From Leptospira kmetyi serovar Malaysia str. Bejo-Iso9 (GTDB lineage Bacteria; Spirochaetota; Leptospiria; Leptospirales; Leptospiraceae): 64,000 nt of DNA. The position numbers were made by a program, and so were the translations under genes. Below are positions 21,628 through 31,570 of this stretch, one piece after another; position 1 is the first letter of the stretch, and the number at the start of each line of letters is the position of its first letter. Below the pieces are notes generated by a model, which was not told where the DNA came from, searched no databases, and saw nothing but the letters and a program-made list of their open reading frames with translations. Location of the stretch: NCBI RefSeq assembly GCF_000243735.2, contig NZ_AHMP02000003.1, positions 2,165,001 to 2,229,000 on the forward strand, in the 5' to 3' direction.

Positions 21628-23367
21628 TTATCTTTTTTTCTTCGCCTTCGCTTTTAGGGAAGTTTTCTTCGAAGCCGGTTTGACGACCGAGCCTTTGAGT
21701 TTTCCGAAAAGACCCGTCACTCCCCACTTCTTCTCGAATTTAAAACTATGGATTTCCTTTTCTTTGGGAGGAACAAAAGACATCGCTCGTTCCGAAAGCG
21801 CGGTGATCGTCAGACTCGGATTCACCCCCAGGTTGGCGGGAATCATAGAACCGTCGCAGATCGTCAGATTTTGATAACCGAATACCCTGTTTTGAAGATC
21901 GATCACTCCCTCGTCCGGGGTTTCTCCAATATTACATCCTCCTAATATATGAGCGGTCGCCGGAATATCGAGCAGAGCTTCGTTGATACTGCTTCTCGCA
22001 ACGCCGTTCGTGATTTTCGCGAGCCTACGAGCGAACTCGTTCGCGATCGGGATATAAGTCGGAATTTTTTCTCCGTTTTTCTGCGTGGAGGAAAGCGTTC
22101 TTTTGAAAGGCCAGATCCATCTTCTTTTACGAACGATCTCTATGCTGTTGTCCACGGTTTGCATCACGAGAAGAATGATCGTCCTTCTCGCAAAACCGAT
22201 CGGATTCATCAAACCGATGCTATGAACCGGATGTTTTAAAACTTCGATCAAAAATCGAAGTTGTCTCGGAATACTTCCTCCTCCGTCCACAAGAACCCCC
22301 GCGGCCAAGCCGTTCATCGCGTCGGCTCCGTCTGAATAACGAACGGGTTCGATATGAGTATGTTCGTCCGGGAAGACGCTGGAAGTGATCGCAACTCCGT
22401 GAGAAAGATCGGCCTTCTTATCTTTTAACGTTACTCCGATCAAGGATTCGCTGTTGGTTCGAACGACCTCGCCCAATCGTTTCGAAAGTTTGGGGAGAAT
22501 TCCCTCTTCCTTCATCTTTAACAAAAGCCCCAAGGTTCCGAGAACTCCCGCAGAAAGAACAACGGACTTCGTTCTATAAATTCTTCGCGGTGATCCGAAA
22601 AACGAAGTTGTAGTTTCCGTATGAATCTCGTAACCATCGGAACCGTCTTCACCCATCGGAATCAACTTCGAAACTTTCGTTTCGGGCAGAACGGTCGCGC
22701 CCGCTTTTTCGGCAAAGTATAGATAATTCTTATCCAATGTATTCTTCGCGTTGTATCTGCAACCGACCATACAACCGCCGCAGTCGTTGCACGAATTTCT
22801 TTCGGGACCTTCTCCTCCGAAGAAAGGATCGATTCCGCTTTTTCCGAAATGAACCCCGACCGGAGTTTTGTTAAACGAATTCTCGATTCCGAATGTCTTT
22901 GCGGTCTCCTTCATATATCGATCGGATTCCCAGGTGCGAGGATTCTCCACTACGCCCAACATTCTTTTTGCAAGTTCGTAATAAGGAAGAATTCCCTTCT
23001 TACCTCCCATCTTCTGAACGAGCGTTTTTTTCCAAAACGGCTCGGGTGGAACATACAACGTGTTCGCGTAAACGAGACTTCCGCCTCCGACGCCCGCGCC
23101 GCTCAACACCATCACGTCGTTTAGAAAGTTGATTCTTTGAATTCCGAAACAGAAAAGTTTCGGGAACCAGAGAAACTTACGCAAATTCCAATTCGTTTTC
23201 GGAAATTCGGAACTATTCCAGCGTTTACCGGATTCCAGCACGGCGACTTTATAACCTTTTTGTGAAAGTCGAAGCGCGGATACGCTTCCCCCAAAACCGG
23301 AGCCAACGACGATATAATCGTAATCGTATATGATTTCTTTCTTTTTCGAAGTCGTATCTAAGCTCAT
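21628..23367 (-). CDS. GMC-family FAD oxidoreductase (cholesterol-oxidase-like)
   Basis: 579 residues. The dinucleotide-binding start is [44 protein letters not shown] is the GMC signature region. [20 protein letters not shown] is a Cys-rich loop typical of the cholesterol oxidase/long-chain alcohol branch. The C-terminal FAD end is [30 protein letters not shown]-terminal Lys-rich tail of about 20 residues follows. It oxidises an alcohol, probably a lipid-like one. AGGAC precedes the start. It is monocistronic and convergent with doxX. Confidence 0.88.
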   Translation of the reverse strand: MSLDTTSKKKEIIYDYDYIVVGSGFGGSVSALRLSQKGYKVAVLESGKRWNSSEFPKTNWNLRKFLWFPKLFCFGIQRINFLNDVMVLSGAGVGGGSLVYANTLYVPPEPFWKKTLVQKMGGKKGILPYYELAKRMLGVVENPRTWESDRYMKETAKTFGIENSFNKTPVGVHFGKSGIDPFFGGEGPERNSCNDCGGCMVGCRYNAKNTLDKNYLYFAEKAGATVLPETKVSKLIPMGEDGSDGYEIHTETTTSFFGSPRRIYRTKSVVLSAGVLGTLGLLLKMKEEGILPKLSKRLGEVVRTNSESLIGVTLKDKKADLSHGVAITSSVFPDEHTHIEPVRYSDGADAMNGLAAGVLVDGGGSIPRQLRFLIEVLKHPVHSIGLMNPIGFARRTIILLVMQTVDNSIEIVRKRRWIWPFKRTLSSTQKNGEKIPTYIPIANEFARRLAKITNGVARSSINEALLDIPATAHILGGCNIGETPDEGVIDLQNRVFGYQNLTICDGSMIPANLGVNPSLTITALSERAMSFVPPKEKEIHSFKFEKKWGVTGLFGKLKGSVVKPASKKTSLKAKAKKKR

Positions 23368-23480
23368 TTACAGTCCTATCGAAGTTTTTAACGGCTTAGA
23401 ATTTTTTATTTCCCGGAAATTGAAAGTCAAAATTCTTCCTTTCGTCTTGATTAAATCCTTTCGGATCTTAGAATTGAAGA

Positions 23481-23756
23481 ATGAATACAGAAGTCGTTCA
23501 CTCGGAACAGGAATCCAAATTCTACGCGGTTCTCGACGGTCACGAATCCCATCTTTACTATAGGGAAGAAGGCGATGTTTGGAATCTTCTTTCGACGTAT
23601 GTTCCTTCGGAGCTGAGAGGGAAAGGGCTCGCCGCGGATCTGGTCCGCACCGCTTTGGACAAGGCGCGTTCGCTTAACAAAAAGATCATTCCGAGTTGTT
23701 CGTATGTGGTGACTTTTTTAAACCGACATCCGAACTACAACGATCTGGTGGCCTAA
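23481..23756 (+). CDS. GNAT-like small N-acetyltransferase (YjdJ/COG2388 type)
   Basis: 91 residues. The core LSTYVPSELRGKGLAADLVRTALDKARSLNKKIIPSCSYVVTFLNRHPNY is characteristic of the one-domain 'GNAT-like' YjdJ group, with the acetyl-CoA loop LRGKGLA and the invariant Cys in PSCSYV. Substrate unknown. The stop TAA overlaps the ATG of the next gene by one base (TAATG), so the two are translationally coupled. Confidence 0.85.
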   Translation: MNTEVVHSEQESKFYAVLDGHESHLYYREEGDVWNLLSTYVPSELRGKGLAADLVRTALDKARSLNKKIIPSCSYVVTFLNRHPNYNDLVA

Positions 23757-24091
23757 TGATTCATCATATCGCGATCGGATCTCCGAACGTAAGTTCTTTG
23801 AGCGGATTTTACGAAACGCTTCCCGGTTTTCAAAAGTTGAAAGAGAATCGAAACGAGGACGGTTCCCTACGTTCGGTTTGGTTTCAAACGGGAGAATCGA
23901 TTCTTATGCTGGAAACGGACGGAATCGCAAAAGGTCCCAAGGCCTTGATTTTGGACGCGTCGTCTTTGACTTCGGAGAGCGCGAAAATTCTTCCGCAATG
24001 GATTCAAGAAACGGAATATACGAAATACTTTAAGGACCCGGACGGGAATCTTTTGGGTTATTCTTCCTTTCCGAAACCCTGGCCGTTTTAA
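23756..24091 (+). CDS. VOC-family (glyoxalase/bleomycin-resistance-like) protein
   Basis: 111 residues, one vicinal-oxygen-chelate unit: [25 protein letters not shown] at the start (metal His), [14 protein letters not shown] (metal Glu) and [14 protein letters not shown] at the end. Two such modules form a metal site. The reaction is unknown; isomerisation, dioxygenation or drug binding are all possible. The start overlaps the preceding GNAT stop. The last four bases overlap the convergent flavoprotein gene. Confidence 0.85.
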   Translation: MIHHIAIGSPNVSSLSGFYETLPGFQKLKENRNEDGSLRSVWFQTGESILMLETDGIAKGPKALILDASSLTSESAKILPQWIQETEYTKYFKDPDGNLLGYSSFPKPWPF

Positions 24092-25326
24092 ACCGAACTC
24101 AGAATTCCACGCGCGGCTATGTAGGACGTGGTCCATGCGTTTTGAAAGTTAAAACCTCCGGTCACTCCGTCCACGTCCAAAACTTCTCCCGCGAAATAAA
24201 TTCCCGGAACGACTTTACTTTCCATGGTTTTAAAGTTCACTTCTTTGCGGCTGACCCCTCCGCAGGTGACGAACTCGTCCTTAAATTCTCCCTTTCCCGA
24301 AATTTTGAACCGGGCGTCCGTGAGTTCTTCCGTGATCGCGTGTAAATCTTTCGAGGACAAACCGGACCATTTTTTGGAAGAATCAATACCATGAATTTCT
24401 AATATTCTCTCCCAATATCTTCTGGGAATTCCGAGAACCGGCGTGTTCGAAATCGCTTTGGAAGGATGTAGCTCCTTTTCCTTTTCGATCTTTTTTCGGA
24501 CCTCGTCCTTTTTCATTCCGAGAACGAGATTCACCTTTAGGATCGTATCGTATTCCTTATCGAAAAGTTCCCTGGCTCCTTTTGCGGAAAGTTTTAGAAT
24601 CGCGGGTCCGCTCGCTCCCCAATGTGTGATGAGCAAAGGACCGATTTGGGAATATCCGAATTCGACGAGAGAACATTCCGTTTGTTCAAAGGCGAGACCG
24701 GACAAGTTTTCAAAGCGGGGATCTTCGATCTTAAACGTAAACAAGGAAGGAACGGGATCGAGAATCGTATGACCCATCGCCTGCAACCAAGTCCAAGCCT
24801 TTCTACCGGAACCGGTCGCAAAAAGTATTTTATGATATTCTAATATTTCTCCGGTTTTGAGCCGGATTTGAAAGGTGGAATCCGGCATCGGCGTCACCGA
24901 ATGGATCTCCGTTTCCGTTCTGAGTTTGACTCCGACCTTTTTCGCTTCCTGAAACAAGGCCTGCAGAATCGTTTCGGATGAATCGGTGATCGGAAACATT
25001 CTTCCGTCCGCTTCGGTTTTCAAAAGAACTCCCCGTTCCTCGTACCAACGGATCGTATCCTTGGGCCCGAAGGTCTCGAAGGCCCAGCGCAATTCCCTTT
25101 CCCCTCTCGGATAATTCTTACTCAACGTTTCGGGATCGAGGCAATGGTGCGTAACGTTGCATCTTCCTCCGCCCGAAACCTTTACCTTGGAAAGAAATTG
25201 TTTTCCTTTTTCCAAAAGGGTAACGGAACAGTTTCCTTCGGATGCGATTTGAATCGCGCCGAAAAATCCGGCGGCTCCCCCTCCGATCACCGCGATTCTT
25301 GTTTTTGTTTCCGCTTTGGAACTCAT
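24088..25326 (-). CDS. HI0933-type NAD(P)/FAD-dependent oxidoreductase
   Basis: About 412 residues. [21 protein letters not shown] (FAD), [16 protein letters not shown] and the C-terminal [28 protein letters not shown] are the HI0933/YhiN signatures. Function of the family is unknown (flavoproteins, possibly rRNA- or tRNA-related or sterol-like oxidation). The ORF begins at 25374, but the ATG at 25326 ([13 protein letters not shown]) starts just before the FAD motif and is preferred. The 3' end overlaps the VOC gene by four bases, tail to tail. Confidence 0.87.
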   Translation of the reverse strand: MSSKAETKTRIAVIGGGAAGFFGAIQIASEGNCSVTLLEKGKQFLSKVKVSGGGRCNVTHHCLDPETLSKNYPRGERELRWAFETFGPKDTIRWYEERGVLLKTEADGRMFPITDSSETILQALFQEAKKVGVKLRTETEIHSVTPMPDSTFQIRLKTGEILEYHKILFATGSGRKAWTWLQAMGHTILDPVPSLFTFKIEDPRFENLSGLAFEQTECSLVEFGYSQIGPLLITHWGASGPAILKLSAKGARELFDKEYDTILKVNLVLGMKKDEVRKKIEKEKELHPSKAISNTPVLGIPRRYWERILEIHGIDSSKKWSGLSSKDLHAITEELTDARFKISGKGEFKDEFVTCGGVSRKEVNFKTMESKVVPGIYFAGEVLDVDGVTGGFNFQNAWTTSYIAARGILSSV

Positions 25327-25429
25327 AACGAAAAATTCTTTCCCGAAGTTGCGTGAAAATACATCTCGTTCCATACAAAATACGGCTTCCGATTTTGCAC
25401 TCTGTAAATAAGGGATTTATAAACGAAAA

Positions 25430-25454
25430 CGGACCGAAGAAATTCTTCGATCCG
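25430..25454 (-). terminator. terminator-like palindrome after the second doxX
   Basis: The minus strand reads CGGATCGAAG then a short loop then CTTCGGTCCG, followed by TTTTCGTTTAT. It lies downstream of the doxX gene that ends at 25522. Confidence 0.5.
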
Positions 25455-25521
25455 TCGTTAAGAACTTGCGGCGTTTCCGTTTTTAGATCGTTAAGCCGCG
25501 ACTTTTACTCGATCTCGAATC

Positions 25522-25950
<429 letters not shown>

Positions 25951-25971
25951 AGCTCACCTCCAGATTTTTAG

Positions 25972-26011
25972 GTTTGCAAACTCATCATATCCCTTTCGAA
26001 AACTTTTGCAA
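25972..26011 (-). promoter_or_regulatory. promoter with small palindrome for the second doxX
   Basis: On the minus strand TTGCAA (plus 26006-26011) and TATGAT (plus 25984-25989) are 16 bases apart. The perfect ten-base palindrome GTTTGCAAAC at 25972-25981 covers the expected transcription start. Confidence 0.5.
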
Positions 26012-26045
26012 GGGGAGAATGGGTTTAAATTCCCTAAAAAAGATT

Positions 26046-26083
26046 CGCCGGCCGGCGTCTTAAACCGAATCGATTCGGTTTAA
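26046..26083. repeat. pair of perfect palindromes between doxX and pirin
   Basis: CGCCGGCCGGCG (26046-26057) is a 12-base palindrome. Two bases later, 26060-26083 is a perfect 24-base palindrome with half TTAAACCGAATC. The second is 29 bases after the pirin stop on the minus strand, so it may be its terminator; without a loop it could equally be a protein-binding site. Confidence 0.55.
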
Positions 26084-26112
26084 CGAATTCGATAAAAAGA
26101 AATCCGCCCCGA

Positions 26113-26997
26113 TTAGGAACGGATTTCCCCCATCTTTCCGGCCTGAAAATCGGTGAAAGCCTGATAGATTTCTTCCTGAGTGTTCATCACGAATGGCCCG
26201 TATCGCGCCACGGGTTCTTCCACGGGTTGTCCTCCGATCAGAAGAAATTCCCAAGCGTTCTTCGCGTCTTCCGGCAATGAGAATCGAACGTCTCCGGCGC
26301 TTCTTTCGAACCAAACCATATCGCCTTCTTTTACGGCTTGGGTTCCTTGGTCGGTGTGTAAAATTCCGTCACCCGAAAAAGGAAACGCGAACACGTTATA
26401 AGAATCGGGAACGGGAATCGTAACGTCCGCGCCCGGCGATAAATGAAAGTGATAGTATAAAATCGGAATCTTAGTTTCGATCACGGCCTTGGTTCCGTAC
26501 ACTTCACCCGCGATCACTCGAACCTTCCCTTTTCCGTCCGGAGTTTCCACTTCGGGAATTCTTTCCGAAGGAGTGTCTTGATAACGTGGGTTGCTCATCT
26601 TTTGAGAAGAAGGAAGATTGACCCAAAGTTGAAAGCCGTGCATCCAACCGCCGTTGTTTTGAAATTCTTTCGAAGGCATTTCGGAATGCACCAAACCCGA
26701 ACCCGCGGTCATCCATTGAACGTCGCCGGATTTTAATTTTCCGTAATTTCCCCAAGAATCGCGGTGTTCCATTTCACCAGTCAATAAATAAGTGACCGTT
26801 TCGAACCCCCGATGCGGGTGATCCGGCGCTCCGATCGCTTTTCCGGGTTTGTATTCTACGGGTCCCATCTCGTCTAATAACAAGAACGGATCGAGCTGAA
26901 TCAAATCTTGAACGGGGAACGGTCTGCGTACCGGAAAACCTCCTCCTTCGATCGCTCTCAGCGAAGGTCTGATCGTTTTAAGTTTTCTAAGATTCAT
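26113..26997 (-). CDS. pirin family protein (possible quercetinase)
   Basis: 294 residues, two cupin halves. The N-terminal metal site is seen in [26 protein letters not shown] (HxH and Glu) and in [23 protein letters not shown] and [20 protein letters not shown] complete the family pattern. Bacterial pirins have shown quercetin 2,3-dioxygenase activity or act as redox-sensitive partners; the role here is not determined. GAGAGGAG lies ten bases before the ATG. It diverges from the SRPBCC gene. Confidence 0.9.
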   Translation of the reverse strand: MNLRKLKTIRPSLRAIEGGGFPVRRPFPVQDLIQLDPFLLLDEMGPVEYKPGKAIGAPDHPHRGFETVTYLLTGEMEHRDSWGNYGKLKSGDVQWMTAGSGLVHSEMPSKEFQNNGGWMHGFQLWVNLPSSQKMSNPRYQDTPSERIPEVETPDGKGKVRVIAGEVYGTKAVIETKIPILYYHFHLSPGADVTIPVPDSYNVFAFPFSGDGILHTDQGTQAVKEGDMVWFERSAGDVRFSLPEDAKNAWEFLLIGGQPVEEPVARYGPFVMNTQEEIYQAFTDFQAGKMGEIRS

Positions 26998-27069
26998 AAA
27001 TCAAGCGCTCCTCTCGCTCTCTGGTCATGGTGCAGATTCTTTTTTCGAATCGATATAACGGTCGCGACC

Positions 27070-27543
<474 letters not shown>

Positions 27544-27584
27544 ATTCTCAAATTAATCTTGCCTAAATTTATTTTTTGAGAAGA

Positions 27585-29297
27585 ATGTTCTCGGTCCGTG
27601 ATTCCGTGGAAGCCGCAGATAAACAATCGTTACCCGTTCCCGCCAACGAAAAGGAAAGGCTCGTCGCATTAAAATCTTACCAAATTTTAGACACGGCCCC
27701 CGAGGAAAAATTCGATTCCCTCACTCAGATCGCGGCCTATATCTGCGATAGCTCCATCGCTCTGATTTCTTTGATCGACGTGAACCGTCAGTGGTTCAAA
27801 TCCAAAGTGGGATTGGACGACGCAGAAACTCCGAGAAGCGATTCCTTCTGTCAATACGCGATCATGCAGGACGAGATTTTTGAAATCGAGGACGCGCACG
27901 AAGATCCGAGATTCAAAAACAATCCGAACGTATTGGGTCCGCCTTTCATACGTTTTTACGCCGGAACCCCCTTAAAAACTCCGGACGGATACAACATAGG
28001 AACGTTATGCGTCATCGATCAGGCTCCGAAGCGCCTCGATCAGAAACAAAGGGTGATCCTTAAGGTTCTTTCGAATCAGATCATCTCGAATTTCGAACTG
28101 ATCAAAAAAAATCGGGAGCTGATCGTCATCCGCAAGAAGGAAGAGGAACTTCAAAATTCGAAAAGTCAGTTTTTCGCGAATATGAGTCACGAGATCCGAA
28201 CGCCGGTCCACGGCATCTTGGGAGTCGCGGGTCTTTTGTCTGAAACGGATCTTCAAAACGAACAAAGGGAATACGTGGACACGATCCGAAGAAGCGGAAG
28301 CCTTCTTCTCAGTTTGTTAAACGACATATTAGATTTTTCTAAATTAGAATCCGCTCACATGACGATCGAAATTATCTCCTTCAACCTGATCGATCTTCTG
28401 AAGGACGTATTCTTCCTTTTCGAAGCGGACGCCAAACGCAAAAAGATAGAATTCAAACTCAAGGGAGAAATTCCGGAATCCCTGATCGTCTCCACCGATC
28501 CGCACCGATTCAAACAAATTCTCGTTAATCTGATCTCGAACGCGTTTAAGTTCACCGAAAAGGGAAGCGTTCACATCGAACTCGAGTTTGAAACGGACTC
28601 GGAGCACCACGATATCAGCATTCGAGTTCGGGACACTGGAATCGGAATTCCGGAATTAAAACTCAACGAACTCTTTCAGGCTTATACGCAAGCGGACACT
28701 TCCGTCTCCAGAAAATACGGAGGAACCGGACTCGGTCTTGCGATCAGCAAAAGTCTCGCGGAGATGATGAATCTAAAACTGACCGCACAAAGCGTGATCA
28801 ACAAGGGAAGCGTGTTCGAAATTTCGGGAAAACTTCCGCTCGCCGAAAAACCCGAACTCAGTTTGGAACCTAAGAAGCTGAACTTTACGACGAACGGAAA
28901 CCCGGTAGAGGATTTGCAAATTTTAGTCGCCGAAGACAACGAGATCAATCAGATGTTGATCCGAAGAATTCTCGAAAAACTCGGATATAAACCGATCGTC
29001 GTATCCAACGGGATCGAAGCGTTGCATCATATCGAAACGAACGAAACGGACGTTTTGTTTTTGGATATACAGATGCCGGAGTTGAGCGGAATCGACACCG
29101 CGAAAATTCTCACCCAACATACGAACCAATCCCTTCGACCCTACATCATCGCGATGACGGCTAACGCGAGTCCGACGGATCGGGAGAATTGTATCGCGTC
29201 CGGCATGGACGAATATATCAGCAAACCGTTTCGCAAAGAACAGATCGCCGATTTAATCAATCACTATCTTTCCAAAAAGAAATCTTCGAAGCGGTAA
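27585..29297 (+). CDS. hybrid sensor histidine kinase (GAF - HisKA - HATPase - REC)
   Basis: About 570 residues, cytosolic. Order: GAF domain (~residues 30-175, starting [21 protein letters not shown], a form typical of phytochrome-like GAF sensors); HisKA with phospho-His in [15 protein letters not shown]; HATPase with [13 protein letters not shown] (N box), DTGIGIP and [13 protein letters not shown]; and a receiver with [14 protein letters not shown], phospho-Asp in [13 protein letters not shown] and Lys in EYISKPF. The signal is unknown. The start is ATG 27585; TTG 27576 is also possible. No DNA-binding regulator is adjacent. It ends eight bases from trpG, convergent. Confidence 0.92.
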   Translation: MFSVRDSVEAADKQSLPVPANEKERLVALKSYQILDTAPEEKFDSLTQIAAYICDSSIALISLIDVNRQWFKSKVGLDDAETPRSDSFCQYAIMQDEIFEIEDAHEDPRFKNNPNVLGPPFIRFYAGTPLKTPDGYNIGTLCVIDQAPKRLDQKQRVILKVLSNQIISNFELIKKNRELIVIRKKEEELQNSKSQFFANMSHEIRTPVHGILGVAGLLSETDLQNEQREYVDTIRRSGSLLLSLLNDILDFSKLESAHMTIEIISFNLIDLLKDVFFLFEADAKRKKIEFKLKGEIPESLIVSTDPHRFKQILVNLISNAFKFTEKGSVHIELEFETDSEHHDISIRVRDTGIGIPELKLNELFQAYTQADTSVSRKYGGTGLGLAISKSLAEMMNLKLTAQSVINKGSVFEISGKLPLAEKPELSLEPKKLNFTTNGNPVEDLQILVAEDNEINQMLIRRILEKLGYKPIVVSNGIEALHHIETNETDVLFLDIQMPELSGIDTAKILTQHTNQSLRPYIIAMTANASPTDRENCIASGMDEYISKPFRKEQIADLINHYLSKKKSSKR

Positions 29298-29305
29298 ACG
29301 TTTTA

Positions 29306-29911
29306 CTACATCAAAAAATTCTCGATCATCTTTTTACCGCACTCCGTCGCGAAGGATTCCGGATGAAACTGAACTCCTTCGATGGGAAGCGTTTTGTGTC
29401 TGACTCCCATAAGAACCGGGTTCTCTCCGTTTGTTTGAACCTTGGCGGTCGCTTCCAAACAATCCGGCAGAGAATTTTCCACACCTTCCAAAGAATGATA
29501 ACGCATCACTCGGATTCGATCGGGAATCTCCGAAAAAATTCCGAGACGATCGTGCGTGATAGCGGAAGTTTTACCGTGATACGGGACCTTGGATCTTTGC
29601 AAACGTCCGCCGAAGGAAGTTACGATTCCCTGCATTCCGAGACAAACTCCGAAAATCTTAATATAAGGATTTCTTAATCTAAGAATCGATTCGGAAACGC
29701 CGAAATATTCGGGATCGTCCGGATGTCCCGGACCCGGGGAAAGAAGAACGTGCGTCGGGTTTCGGGAAAGAATCTCGTTCAACCCGACCTCGTCCTGCCT
29801 AAAAACGATCAGCTCGAAAAGCCCGGAGGAATTCTCCAGAGTTTCCTCCAGAAGATGTACGAGATTGAACGTAAAGGAATCGTAATGGTCTATCACTATA
29901 CATCGTTTCAT
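29306..29911 (-). CDS. trpG: anthranilate synthase component II (glutamine amidotransferase)
   Basis: 201 residues. Class I amidotransferase motifs: CIVIDHYDSFTFNL, LLSPGPGHPDDP, catalytic Cys in IFGVCLGMQG, and catalytic His-Glu in VQFHPESF. It supplies ammonia to TrpE for anthranilate, and may also serve PabB for aminodeoxychorismate since many bacteria share one subunit. The start codon overlaps the trpE stop by four bases, so the two are coupled. It is the last gene of the ilvB operon. Confidence 0.88.
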   Translation of the reverse strand: MKRCIVIDHYDSFTFNLVHLLEETLENSSGLFELIVFRQDEVGLNEILSRNPTHVLLSPGPGHPDDPEYFGVSESILRLRNPYIKIFGVCLGMQGIVTSFGGRLQRSKVPYHGKTSAITHDRLGIFSEIPDRIRVMRYHSLEGVENSLPDCLEATAKVQTNGENPVLMGVRHKTLPIEGVQFHPESFATECGKKMIENFLM

Positions 29912-31290
29912 CTTACGAACTCCTCCAAGGATTTTTTTACTGCCTTGAGCTTATTTAGAATTTCTTGATATTCTAATTCTTTCTCTGAGTCCAGAACGAT
30001 CCCCGAGGCCGCCCTCGAATACGCCTTCGTCCCCGATCTGTAAAGACTTCGGATTAATATGCAGAATTGGGAACTTCCGTCCAATGAGAAATATCCGAGA
30101 ACCCCTCCGTAAGGCCCGCGATCGTCCCCCTCCGTTTTGCGGATCAGTTTTACGGATTCCACCTTCGGCGCGCCAGTCAACGTTCCGGCGGGAAACACGG
30201 ATTCGAGACCTCCGAAAGAATCCTCGTTCGTCTTTAAAATTCCGAAAACCTCGCTGGTGATGTGTTGGACGTGCGCGAACTTCAGAATTTCGAATTCTTT
30301 TCTGAGTCTTACCGTTCCTCTTTCGCAGACGCGGCTTAGATCGTTTCGATGGAGATCGATCAGCATCGAATGTTCGGCGATTTCCTTTTGGTCGCTTAAC
30401 AATTTTCCGGTCAGAACCTTGTCTTCTTCGGGACTCGCGCCTCTCGGATACGTTCCGGCAAGCGGATACGTTTCCGCGATTCTATCCTTATGAGAAAACA
30501 AAAGCTCGGGACTCGAACCGAACATTTCGATTTCTTCGTCCTTGTAAAAGAAAAGATAAGGGGAAGGGTTTCCCTTTTTTAAATTTCCGTAAATCGGAAC
30601 GAGACTTCCCTCGATCTCGAACTTTTCCTCGAAACCGATCTGACACTGAAACGTGTTTCCTGAAAGAATCTCCTCGCGCGTTCGATCGAACATATTCAAA
30701 TATTCTTCTTTTGTTTTGGAGAATCCCAAGGATCGCACCTTCGTATCGCGAGGAATCTCTTCCTTCGATTGCAACAAGAGGGTCAGCTCCTCGATTCGAT
30801 TTTGGGCATAGTAAAAGTATTCCGCGGAGCCCGTGAGATGATCGATCACGATCCCGTCGAGATACAAACCGAAAGAAAAGAGAGGATAACCTTCGCGTTG
30901 TCGCAGATCGGTTACCGGTTCGAAAAGAACCGAAGAATCGTAACCGAGATAACCCACAAGACCGCCCCGGTATTTTTTAGAATCCCGTTTTGCGGGAAAT
31001 ATCTCACGAAGCGTTTTGTACGGATTGGAAACGGGAACGGTTTCTCCGTCGAGGACCAGCTTTCCGGGATAACCCCGAAAACGAAAGGAAGGTTCAAAAC
31101 CTAAGATCGAATAACGGTAGTTATCCGGATATCCCGGATGACTTTCCAAAAGAAAACATCCGGAATACTTTTTTGTTAAGCGAAATAGAAAGTTTTCGAT
31201 CTCCTCTTCACATAACGGAAACGGGTTGCTCTCCGGTTTTTCCGGCAGAGAATTTAGGTATTGTTTCAGATTCGAAATCCGATTCGACAT
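29908..31290 (-). CDS. trpE: anthranilate synthase component I
   Basis: 460 residues. The chorismate-binding domain shows ETYPLAGTYPRG (the P-x-A-G-T motif typical of TrpE; PabB has PIKGT), LIDLHRNDLSRVCERGTVR, HVQHITSEVFG, FPAGTLTGAPK and GPYGGVLGYFSLDG. The enzyme makes anthranilate from chorismate. The N-terminal tryptophan-site motif (LLES) is present as GCFLLESHPG. The start lies 83 bases inside ilvN, in a different frame, with AGGGGT five bases before the ATG. A shorter start has no ATG before the middle of the protein. Aminodeoxychorismate synthase remains a minor alternative. Confidence 0.85.
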   Translation of the reverse strand: MSNRISNLKQYLNSLPEKPESNPFPLCEEEIENFLFRLTKKYSGCFLLESHPGYPDNYRYSILGFEPSFRFRGYPGKLVLDGETVPVSNPYKTLREIFPAKRDSKKYRGGLVGYLGYDSSVLFEPVTDLRQREGYPLFSFGLYLDGIVIDHLTGSAEYFYYAQNRIEELTLLLQSKEEIPRDTKVRSLGFSKTKEEYLNMFDRTREEILSGNTFQCQIGFEEKFEIEGSLVPIYGNLKKGNPSPYLFFYKDEEIEMFGSSPELLFSHKDRIAETYPLAGTYPRGASPEEDKVLTGKLLSDQKEIAEHSMLIDLHRNDLSRVCERGTVRLRKEFEILKFAHVQHITSEVFGILKTNEDSFGGLESVFPAGTLTGAPKVESVKLIRKTEGDDRGPYGGVLGYFSLDGSSQFCILIRSLYRSGTKAYSRAASGIVLDSEKELEYQEILNKLKAVKKSLEEFVR

Positions 31291-31534
31291 AGTGGACCCC
31301 TATGATTTCCGGAATACTCCGGAACAGGTTCAGTATTTTTTCCGGTTCCCCGGTTTGAATGACGATAAGAATATCCTGGGTTTTGTTCTCTATGTTGCGC
31401 CAGAGGCGCCAATCCTTCCAATCGATCGACTTGCGCGATAAAATCCCGATCAAACGCAGGATCGCTCCCGCGCCTTCTTCGGACGCGATATTATAAGTAT
31501 AATTCTTTTCCTTTTTGTTTTCCTGAAGCGTCAT
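31208..31534 (-). CDS. ilvN: acetolactate synthase small regulatory subunit (ACT domain), short
   Basis: 108 residues beginning TYNIASEEGAGAILRLIGILSRKSIDWKDWRL, an ACT domain, with EKILNLFRSIPEIIGVHYVESD at its end. Typical IlvN/IlvH proteins are 80-170 residues; this one has the ACT part and little more. It probably gives valine feedback to IlvB. AGGAG precedes the ATG. It starts 36 bases after ilvB and its last 83 bases overlap trpE in another frame, an unusually long overlap. Confidence 0.75.
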   Translation of the reverse strand: MTLQENKKEKNYTYNIASEEGAGAILRLIGILSRKSIDWKDWRLWRNIENKTQDILIVIQTGEPEKILNLFRSIPEIIGVHYVESDFESETIPKFSAGKTGEQPVSVM

Positions 31535-31570
31535 ATAAACTCCTATTCTATGTTTTAATATTCTAATATT

